Shown here: in pieces, positions 6,814 to 12,399 of the stretch
How positions within the stretch are numbered: the stretch's first letter is position 1
Layout of the letters: every line of letters starts with the position of its first letter
DNA from: Sulfurimonadaceae bacterium
GTDB taxonomy: Bacteria; Campylobacterota; Campylobacteria; Campylobacterales; Sulfurimonadaceae
NCBI GenBank assembly: GCA_030610325.1
Contig: JAUWRZ010000026.1
Location: 1 to 12,399 of the forward strand
Direction: 5' to 3'
Length of the DNA: 12,399 bases
Made by a program: the position numbers and the translations under genes
Notes under the pieces: model-generated
Database searches by the model: none
What the model saw: only the letters and a program-made list of their open reading frames with translations
What the model was told of the DNA's origin: nothing

Positions 6814-8586
6814 CTAAGCATGGACCACCTGGTTCCTCCCATTTCGTTTAGCCTTATACATCAGGTTATCAGCACGTACTATAAAGGCTTCCCAGGACTC
6901 ACCCTCAAGTAACTGGGTCACACCAAGACTTCCTGTGATCCGCATAGTCGAAAGAAGCGTTATCTGTTCGATCTCCAGACGTACCTTCTCTGCCAATATT
7001 GTCGCACTTCTCTCTTCCGTCTCAGGCAGGATGATCAAAAATTCCTCTCCGCCCCAGCGTACAGCCTCATCCGAAGAGCGTATGACTTTACGGATACTCT
7101 CAGCCACTGCTACAAGGACCTGGTCTCCCTGCTCGTGACCATAAGCATCATTGATAGGTTTGAAGTGATCGATATCAAGGTAGACAAGGGAGAGCGGACG
7201 TTCGTAACGATGGGCACGCTTGACCTCATCTTTAGAGATGATCATCCCCCTGTGCCGGTTGGCACATCCTGTCAGGGCATCGGTAGTCGCCTGGATGTCC
7301 AAAGCTCTTATCAGTCGCTCTTTCTCCACCCTGTCCTCAATCGCCTGCAGACCAAATGCGACCGTCTCGGAGATGTTCTCAAAAAGCTCGAGCTCCTCCA
7401 TCCCATAGGTATGTACATCTTTGAACATCAAAGTCAGGACACCAAGACAGTGGGCTTGCATCCTAACACTTATAGGCAGTGCGACCATGGCGTTGATACC
7501 AGATCTCTCATAAGCACTCTTCGCAGGAAAGTCAGGCAATTTCCTGATGTCGTCGACGATCACCATCTTCTTCTTTCGGATCGCCTCACAACTTGGGCAA
7601 TCATTATCATCGATCTCAAAACTCTTACCAAGCAGTTCGATGATATCAAACCTCCCATGGTCTGCCTGTGCATTTATCTCAAGTCTATGCTCCCCTTCAA
7701 GTAACGCAATAAAAGCGAACGCATAGACACTCTCTTTGACAAAAGCCTCAGTGACATCTTGTAAAAAATCCTGTGACGACTCTGCCTGTAAGATGGCCTT
7801 GCCTATCTGTGCATGGATAGTGATAAGTCCACGAAGGTAGCGCTCACGTTCAAGTAACATCATGACCTTCTCTTCAGACCGCATAAAAGCATCAATGGTC
7901 TTAATCTCACAATACGTACGCTCAAATGTACCCTCAGCATCATAAGAGGAATGACCAGTCAGGACTGCCTCTGCATACGTACCGTCTTTGAGTCTTAACT
8001 TGAAAGGTACATTATCGATAAGACCATAATCCCTAAGATAGAAGAAGTCTTTGGTCATCTGCTCGATATCCTTACTATGGATAAAGTCCCAAAATGACTT
8101 TCCTACTACCTCTTCTCTCTCATATCCAAGGTGATCTAGCCATATATCATTGATCTCAAGGATATTTCCAGAGACATCAAGTGACTGATAAAGTGTCACG
8201 TCCGCACGCTCTTTTAGGAGTTCGACCATCTCTGCTCGCAACTGTATCAGGTTCAAAGGCTTCAACAGATAGCGGTCCACACCTATGTTTACCGCACTTA
8301 GAAGATAATCGTTCTCATGATACGCTGTCGTCACTATGACCGGGACATCACGTTTACGTCGCTTGATGGCTTCGATCATCTCCAGACCATCCATCACCGG
8401 CATCTGTATATCGGTGATGACGAGATCAGGGGTGTGCTCTTTATAGAGTCTTAGGCCCTCTGCTCCATTCTTGGCTGCATACAAGACCTTTACCGATCTT
8501 TCCAAAAAAAAGCTCACCTCTTCTCGTGTGGCGGGATCATCTTCGACATAAAGCACACTCATGCTTTTGAGTATCTCTTGGTTCAC
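6814..8586 (-). CDS. response regulator diguanylate cyclase, REC-PAS-GAF-GGDEF
   Basis: Predicted to make c-di-GMP from two GTP under control of phosphorylation and two sensory domains. From GTG 8586 it is 590 aa. Receiver (about 9-125): Glu15/Asp16, phosphoacceptor Asp59 in TDIQMP, Thr87, Lys109. PAS (about 130-230) includes SGNILEIND, with a LKDGTYAEAV edge. GAF (about 255-415) contains a CPSC pair (Cys330, Cys333). GGDEF (about 428-590) has an intact GGEEF at 512-516, LDIDHFKPIND, and an inhibitory I-site RSSD at 503-506 exactly five residues upstream, so product inhibition is expected. The longest frame begins with TTG at 8655. GTG 8586 is preferred because AGGAG (8594-8598) sits 7 nt upstream and the receiver starts soon after. 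The receiver closely resembles that of the EAL regulator, suggesting duplication. Confidence 0.92.
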   Translation of the reverse strand: MNQEILKSMSVLYVEDDPATREEVSFFLERSVKVLYAAKNGAEGLRLYKEHTPDLVITDIQMPVMDGLEMIEAIKRRKRDVPVIVTTAYHENDYLLSAVNIGVDRYLLKPLNLIQLRAEMVELLKERADVTLYQSLDVSGNILEINDIWLDHLGYEREEVVGKSFWDFIHSKDIEQMTKDFFYLRDYGLIDNVPFKLRLKDGTYAEAVLTGHSSYDAEGTFERTYCEIKTIDAFMRSEEKVMMLLERERYLRGLITIHAQIGKAILQAESSQDFLQDVTEAFVKESVYAFAFIALLEGEHRLEINAQADHGRFDIIELLGKSFEIDDNDCPSCEAIRKKKMVIVDDIRKLPDFPAKSAYERSGINAMVALPISVRMQAHCLGVLTLMFKDVHTYGMEELELFENISETVAFGLQAIEDRVEKERLIRALDIQATTDALTGCANRHRGMIISKDEVKRAHRYERPLSLVYLDIDHFKPINDAYGHEQGDQVLVAVAESIRKVIRSSDEAVRWGGEEFLIILPETEERSATILAEKVRLEIEQITLLSTMRITGSLGVTQLLEGESWEAFIVRADNLMYKAKRNGRNQVVHA

Positions 8587-8907
8587 TTTCTCACTCCTGG
8601 CGACTTCGATAAACGTTTTAAGAAACAGCTTAGATCTGCTTGATAAATAGTACAACGTTTTAGCTCAATTACATCAGAATATCCCTATATTTAGGGCATT
8701 CAAGAGATAATGTCATTCATTAATCACGAAGAATATCTATTAAGAATACTTAATGATAAACGTTCACGATCGATGGCTATAGAGATGAGATCGTTAAGGG
8801 AACTGATTTTATCAGGCTTGAATAATTCCTGTTTTTCATAACCATTGATGGTCACTCTTGATCACAGGGAAGATGTATGAACGGCACGACTTAAGCCATA
8901 TCAGAGA
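8587..8907. other. 321-bp stretch without an assigned gene
   Basis: It lies between the HdeD-family gene and the cyclase, both minus. It holds several short inverted repeats: CCCTA-N4-TAGGG (8683-8696), ATTAAG-N4-CTTAAT (8739-8754) and CTGAT-TTT-ATCAG (8803-8815). The first is 97 bp upstream of the cyclase GTG and could be an operator. AGAATA at 8676-8681 (minus TATTCT) is a poor -10 candidate. A 45-codon minus-strand frame (8724-8861) has protein-like composition but no ribosome-binding site. No terminator is convincing after the HdeD-family gene. Confidence 0.4.
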
Positions 8908-9435
8908 TCAGTTCTTTGTTATATTTTTTCCCAGAACAAGCAGTACAAGGCCATCAAAGAAGAGTGTGATCCCGACAAATACCCCTACAAGCAAAGAGGA
9001 GCCAGAGGGCCAGGTGAGTAGGACTACCATGCCTAAGACAAATGATAAGAGCCCATTGACCATTCCCCAGACACTTACCCCATGCTCTTTAAAAAGCTGC
9101 CCCATCGCAACACTGGCGTAGGCATCCACAAAGAAGTAAAATGCCAACAACAGGCCAAGCGAAGCGATACCTACATCGGTAAAAAGTAAGAAGATAAGGG
9201 CAGCCACTGTGTTAAAAAAAGGACGTAACCAGGCGATAAGATGATGGTCTATATGCTGATAAGCTGCGTAAGCTTGCGTAAACGCGCCAAAGAGCAGCAG
9301 CCAACCGACAAGATAACTAAGTGTGATGCTAAATATCTGAGGTACCAGAAAACCAGCCCCTCCAATAAGCATCATCATGATGCCGGCATGTTTGGTGTTC
9401 TTGGCAAACTTATCAAGCCATATCTTCTCTATCAT
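8908..9435 (-). CDS. HdeD-family (DUF308) membrane protein
   Basis: A polytopic inner-membrane protein of 175 aa. About six hydrophobic segments can be read, starting near GIMMMLIGGAGFLVP, LSYLVGWLLLFGAF, FFNTVAALIFLLF, SLGLLLAFYFFVDAY, NGLLSFVLGMVVLL and LLVGVFVGITLFFDGL. The pattern of paired helices with LLxxWP-type loops and a FFDGL near the end is that of HdeD/DUF308 proteins. E. coli HdeD is linked to acid resistance; the role here is unknown. ATG 9435 is preceded by AAGGA at a 6-nt spacing. It lies 133 bp downstream of the 53-aa gene, with a possible own promoter at 9536-9541. Confidence 0.85.
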   Translation of the reverse strand: MIEKIWLDKFAKNTKHAGIMMMLIGGAGFLVPQIFSITLSYLVGWLLLFGAFTQAYAAYQHIDHHLIAWLRPFFNTVAALIFLLFTDVGIASLGLLLAFYFFVDAYASVAMGQLFKEHGVSVWGMVNGLLSFVLGMVVLLTWPSGSSLLVGVFVGITLFFDGLVLLVLGKNITKN

Positions 9436-9527
9436 CCTTCATCCTTGTGTATGTACTCATGCGACAAGATACGAAAACAGAGCTTTGCATCACCTTCACT
9501 TTCAACTCGGGAAAGGTCTGCTTGAAG

Positions 9528-9553
9528 AGTAGTACTTTATAGTAGCACTTTTT
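9528..9553. repeat. imperfect 13-bp tandem repeat
   Basis: AGTAGTACTTTAT (9528-9540) is followed directly by AGTAGCACTTTTT (9541-9553), 11 of 13 bases identical. It covers the candidate -10 box of the HdeD-family gene, so it may reflect promoter duplication or slippage. Confidence 0.5.
9536..9541 (-). promoter_or_regulatory. candidate -10 box for the HdeD-family gene
   Basis: TATAAA on the minus strand sits within CTACTATAAAG. It would place initiation near 9529, a leader of about 94 nt. The identical 11-mer occurs upstream of the 53-aa gene. No clear -35 is seen. Confidence 0.3.
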
Positions 9554-9568
9554 AACAGGGATTTGGCC

Positions 9569-9730
9569 TCATCCACCCTTTCTTGATCGCTCTTTTTGTG
9601 CCAAATCCGCACTGCTGCCACTGTTAACGTCATTGATGATAAAGATGAGGCTTCCGAGCATAAAAAGAAGCATCCCTGTGATGACCGCAGCAGCAAGATA
9701 GATGCTATAGGTCTTTTTATCCAAAAGCAT
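9569..9730 (-). CDS. small single-TM membrane protein (53 aa)
   Basis: A short gene of 53 codons plus TGA that is easily missed because a longer shadow frame (9502-9735) overlaps it. The product begins MLLDKKTYSIYLAAAV and has one long hydrophobic segment (about 11-32, ending MLGSLIFII). A polar tail NDVNSGSS follows, ending with KERSRKGG. ATG 9730 is preceded by AAAGGGGA with 5 nt spacing (core 9736-9740), a strong ribosome-binding site. This, with the clear membrane-protein composition, makes it more credible than the alternatives. Its charge pattern suggests a short cytoplasmic N-terminus, one membrane pass and a hydrophilic C-terminus. I recognise no family. It lies between an unknown membrane-anchored protein and an HdeD-family protein, so it could be a small envelope-stress partner; that is inference. 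Confidence 0.7.
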   Translation of the reverse strand: MLLDKKTYSIYLAAAVITGMLLFMLGSLIFIINDVNSGSSADLAQKERSRKGG

Positions 9731-9825
9731 GTCATCCCCTTTCTGTCTTTAGAGGTACTTTATTCTATTACTATGAGTATTAGTGATCTATTAAGTCTTT
9801 ATCAAGTAGGAATACTTTAGCTATC

Positions 9826-9831
9826 TTTATA
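9826..9831 (-). promoter_or_regulatory. candidate -10 box for the 53-aa membrane protein gene
   Basis: TATAAA on the minus strand sits in the same CTACTATAAAG 11-mer (9825-9835) as the one before the HdeD-family gene. Initiation near 9819 would give a leader of about 89 nt. The -35 is weak. Confidence 0.3.
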
Positions 9832-9859
9832 GTAGAGTAGAGAGTCGATGTGAACGATG

Positions 9860-10270
9860 CTAAAGCTGCTTCAGGCTCTCTTTTATCTCAGTGCGCATCG
9901 CCTTGATCGCTTTGGTCACTCTTTTGTTCGCACCATCATCCTCAAGTCGCTCAAACTCCTTCTGCCATGTCTTATGAAGTCGTGATGATCCTGATCGGAT
10001 GTCTTTTGGAAAGAAGATGGTCAGATCCTCGATAAGAAGGACATCCGACCACCCTTCGATCGTGACGTCCCGTTGTGAAGAGCCATAACGGACTTCATCA
10101 CTCAGACGCTGTAGATGGTTCAGGCGTTGTAAGATCATAAAACCAGAATCCCTGAGTGTACTGTTGTACTCGTTCACATCAGTACGGTAGACCATATAAC
10201 TCAGTGTCAATACAGAGAGTATCAAAATAAACAGTGAAGACGAAAGTTGTGAGCTCATCCATGTTTTCAT
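9860..10270 (-). CDS. small membrane-anchored protein, unknown function
   Basis: From ATG 10270 it is 136 aa. One N-terminal membrane segment (about residues 10-27, LSSSLFILILSVLTLSYMVY) is followed by a mostly helical, charged domain: NEYNSTLRDSGFMILQRL, NHLQRLSDEVRYG, the stretch EGWSDVLLIEDLTIFFP, and a Lys/Glu-rich C-terminal helix ending IKESLKQL. It looks like a signal-anchor protein with a periplasmic helical domain, reminiscent of the sensor half of a chemoreceptor but without a signalling domain. No family is recognised. A TTG at 10288 would extend the frame, but it lies upstream of the -10 box. ATG 10270 falls at the predicted transcript start, so either translation is leaderless or ATG 10258 is used. 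It follows the HD-GYP gene by 70 bp, and a CRP/HcpR-like site lies directly upstream. Confidence 0.7.
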   Translation of the reverse strand: MKTWMSSQLSSSLFILILSVLTLSYMVYRTDVNEYNSTLRDSGFMILQRLNHLQRLSDEVRYGSSQRDVTIEGWSDVLLIEDLTIFFPKDIRSGSSRLHKTWQKEFERLEDDGANKRVTKAIKAMRTEIKESLKQL

Positions 10271-10276
10271 ACTTAC

Positions 10277-10282
10277 AGTATA
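10277..10282 (-). promoter_or_regulatory. -10 box for the small membrane-anchored protein gene
   Basis: TATACT on the minus strand predicts initiation near 10270-10271. There is no good -35 at the expected spacing, which fits an activator-dependent promoter given the symmetrical site just upstream. Confidence 0.45.
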
Positions 10283-10303
10283 GCTCAATAGAGGACTTTC
10301 AGA

Positions 10304-10321
10304 TCGTGATGAACATCACAA
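10304..10321. promoter_or_regulatory. CRP/FNR-family operator (CRP- or HcpR-like)
   Basis: TCGTGA-N6-TCACAA contains the perfect palindrome GTGATGAACATCAC. It matches the CRP core TGTGA-N6-TCACA at 9 of 10 positions, and the HcpR-type TTGTGA-N6-TCACAA at 11 of 12. Its centre (10312.5) is about 41.5 bp upstream of the predicted start of the next minus-strand transcript, the standard class II activator position. Which CRP/FNR-family protein would bind is not known from the window. Confidence 0.5.
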
Positions 10322-10340
10322 AAGCAAGTGTAAGACTCAC

Positions 10341-12399
10341 TCACCCGATCTCCTCCTCAAGTCTTGTGATCAATGTCTTCCGGTCATCCTCACCATGCAT
10401 CTCATAGTGATGCACTGCCAATGTGATATCATACTTACAGACTTTTTTAAACTTTTTTTGAAGCTCTCCAAGCTCTATCTTGAGACTACTCTTATGCAAG
10501 ACCACAAAATCATTACCAAAGATACGAAAGACCATCGACTCAGAGAACGAACGCATCAAAAAGCCGGACAACTCCTGTAATACGGTATCTCCCAACTCCC
10601 AGCTGTAGGCATTATTAAAGCTTGTGAAATCTTTTATGGAGATGATATTGGCACTGCTGAAGTGCTGGCCATCCATCCCATACTCCAAGACCAGATGAAG
10701 GTATTTCAGATTGAACAGACCCGTCAGCGGGTCTTTAAAGAAGTGTGATAGTCGCTCCTCCTCGATGACATTGGTCGGAAGCTGTGTGATAGCGATGTTG
10801 ATATGAATACCCCGGAACACCTCTAAAGCTGCAGCGACGACATCCCGGTCATACTGGATACCGGCAAGCGACTGCAGCTCCTCAAGAGCGATATCAAGCT
10901 CTTTTCTGGGTTTATAGATCCGGTTTGTCGTCATCGCATCAAAGGTATCGGCTACTGCCAAAATACGTGCCAGCGGCGGTATCTCATCACCCTTGATACC
11001 GTAAGGGTAACCACTACCGTCATACCGCTCATGATGGTACTTTACAATGTCGACAAGATCACTATAGAGGTGGATGCTCTTAAGGATGCTCTCACCTACA
11101 TTGACATGGTTTTTGATGATCTCATACTCACGATATGTCAGGCTTCCCGGCTTTAGCAGGACACTATCTGGTGTGACGATCTTACCGATATCGTGTAAGA
11201 CGGCTGCCTCATAGAGCCGTTTCACATCCGCATCACCGTAGCCCATCTTCTCTGCTATCATCTGGCTATACTGTGCGACCCTTCGAGTATGACCAGCCGT
11301 ATAGGTGTCACGCTCTTCGGTAAGGTTTACCATGGCGAAGATGATATCACGATAACTCTGCAGCCGCTCTTCTTGAACGATGTTGAGCTCCTGGGTACGC
11401 TTTTTGACCAGTCTATCAAGTCTTGTGCGCTCTTTGGCGATAATATTAGAACGCTCCATAAGATAATAGAGCAGTGATAAGGCAAAGGAGGTGATCAACA
11501 GTGAGAAGATGACCTGATAGGTGAACTGCTTCTTATGCGTGGCAAAATGGGCGTTTTTCTCAAATGAGATCAGGTATGCGACAAAACGCTGTTCGACATT
11601 TCGGATAGGCAAGAAGGTAGCTACGACCGTATGATGATGACTGATCGACTCTGCCAGGGAACGATGCTCCGAGATCGCCTGATGAACAGTTGGATCATTC
11701 AGGGCTTCAAGGTATTCATCGTACTGAATATCAAACATCATATAGACCTCATTATCGACAAAATAACCCTCATCGACTATGGACTGCAGATAATTACTCT
11801 TTTCTGAGAGAAACACCTTGTCACCAATGATCTTCTTATCTACCATGAAGTAGAAAGACTTATCTCTAAATATCTGGGTGAGCTGATGGATGATCGCATT
11901 CATAGAGACACTGATCTCGACACTTCCCAGATGTCTTCCCTCATCGATGATAGGGTAGACATAGCGATAACCGTTAAAGATCCGCCCCTCCTCAAAACCC
12001 TCCACATAACGTTTTTCTGTATTGGCCACTTTTACCGAATAGCGGACATCAAAGAGAGGGTCACCATATTTCTCGCGACGATGCATCCGTAAGAAACTGC
12101 GGCCATCACTCTGATGAAAATGGAGCTGTCTTATGTAAAGAGACTCTTTCAGATTGTCATAACGCTGCTGCATGACTGCATAGAGCTCATCATGAAGCTG
12201 CGTCGTCTTGGCAGCATCAGCGTCAGGAAGCTGCCGTAAGATCATTAACGTATCCGGTCGCATGATGATATTGTCAAAGACAGCTTTGGCATTCAGACGA
12301 AAAGTGGTGATCGCACCTTGATAAAGGTTAGAGAGCTCGACAGTATGGTTATCAATAAGGTTTTTTCTATGTTCCTCATAGATACCATACATATAACTG
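10341..12399 (-). CDS. membrane Cache-like sensor with HD-GYP and degenerate GGDEF, 5' end outside window
   Basis: A predicted inner-membrane c-di-GMP phosphodiesterase. The frame is open to the window edge (Ser-Tyr precede the first Met at 12392), and no first membrane helix is present, so the N-terminus is cut. Numbering from that Met: a periplasmic sensor domain resembling double Cache (about 1-285), a TM helix (about 291-312), a coiled coil (about 318-350) and HD-GYP (about 350-535). The HD-GYP metal and signature residues are intact: His368, His400-Asp401, Lys404, His429, His453-His454, Gly461-Tyr462-Pro463 and Asp482. The C-terminal domain (about 545-683) starts KDPLTGLFN, but its active loop is FGNDF and it is short, so cyclase activity is unlikely. 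HD-GYP domains convert c-di-GMP to pGpG and GMP. It is the first gene of the cluster seen here, and transcription continues leftward. Confidence 0.92.
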   Translation of the reverse strand, partial: SYMYGIYEEHRKNLIDNHTVELSNLYQGAITTFRLNAKAVFDNIIMRPDTLMILRQLPDADAAKTTQLHDELYAVMQQRYDNLKESLYIRQLHFHQSDGRSFLRMHRREKYGDPLFDVRYSVKVANTEKRYVEGFEEGRIFNGYRYVYPIIDEGRHLGSVEISVSMNAIIHQLTQIFRDKSFYFMVDKKIIGDKVFLSEKSNYLQSIVDEGYFVDNEVYMMFDIQYDEYLEALNDPTVHQAISEHRSLAESISHHHTVVATFLPIRNVEQRFVAYLISFEKNAHFATHKKQFTYQVIFSLLITSFALSLLYYLMERSNIIAKERTRLDRLVKKRTQELNIVQEERLQSYRDIIFAMVNLTEERDTYTAGHTRRVAQYSQMIAEKMGYGDADVKRLYEAAVLHDIGKIVTPDSVLLKPGSLTYREYEIIKNHVNVGESILKSIHLYSDLVDIVKYHHERYDGSGYPYGIKGDEIPPLARILAVADTFDAMTTNRIYKPRKELDIALEELQSLAGIQYDRDVVAAALEVFRGIHINIAITQLPTNVIEEERLSHFFKDPLTGLFNLKYLHLVLEYGMDGQHFSSANIISIKDFTSFNNAYSWELGDTVLQELSGFLMRSFSESMVFRIFGNDFVVLHKSSLKIELGELQKKFKKVCKYDITLAVHHYEMHGEDDRKTLITRLEEEIG

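Noticed and set aside
8858..9121. 87-codon plus-strand frame
   Set aside because: Antisense to the HdeD-family gene; the Thr/Ser/Pro-rich product is typical of the complement of a membrane protein gene.
9502..9735. 77-codon minus-strand frame
   Set aside because: It is a shadow of the 53-aa gene in another frame; its product is serine-rich and incoherent, and the shorter frame has the ribosome-binding site and a clean membrane helix.
9596..9820. 74-codon plus-strand frame
   Set aside because: Antisense to the 53-aa gene and its upstream region, with no start signal or domain.
1..12399. CRISPR array, tRNA, rRNA, transposase or phage genes
   Set aside because: I looked for regularly spaced repeats, cloverleaf-like segments and mobile-element proteins on both strands and saw none.

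Overview
The window reads as a chromosomal segment of a free-living Campylobacterota bacterium, something like Sulfurimonas, Sulfurovum or Sulfuricurvum. That is an inference from gene content (AmmeMemoRadiSam genes, response regulators carrying GGDEF/EAL output domains, a Cache/HD-GYP sensor), from AT-rich intergenic DNA and from promoters with a recognisable -10 box but little -35. No rRNA, tRNA, CRISPR array, insertion sequence or phage gene was seen. Both ends cut through genes.

Left part, plus strand (1-3321). The end of an alpha/beta hydrolase is followed, after 128 bp of AT-rich DNA, by a tight three-gene unit: the AmmeMemoRadiSam radical SAM enzyme (amrS), its MEMO-family partner (amrB, ATGA overlap) and protein-L-isoaspartate O-methyltransferase (pcm, 12 bp later). 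The third usual component, AmrA/AMMECR1, is not in the window.

Middle, minus strand (3340-4509). A small secreted, charged, coiled-coil-like protein converges on pcm. Upstream of it lies an aquaporin Z with its own promoter and a likely terminator.

Right part, minus strand (4801-12399). This is a cyclic-di-GMP signalling cluster. In transcription order it holds: a membrane Cache/HD-GYP phosphodiesterase with a degenerate C-terminal GGDEF (5' end outside the window); a small unknown membrane-anchored protein behind a CRP/HcpR-like operator; a 53-residue one-TM protein; an HdeD-family (DUF308) membrane protein; a REC-PAS-GAF-GGDEF diguanylate cyclase with intact GGEEF and I-site; a broken histidine kinase; and a REC-GGDEF(degenerate)-EAL phosphodiesterase.

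The two response regulators share a closely similar receiver domain and flank the kinase relic. An ancestral kinase/regulator operon therefore seems to have lost its kinase while keeping both c-di-GMP effectors, one making and one degrading the messenger. Several database-style starts look wrong. GTG is favoured for aqpZ (4509) and for the cyclase (8586), and ATG 1879 for amrB. The most testable points are the kinase relic, the CRP-like site centred near -41.5 of a predicted promoter, and the 53-residue gene whose frame is masked by a longer spurious one.
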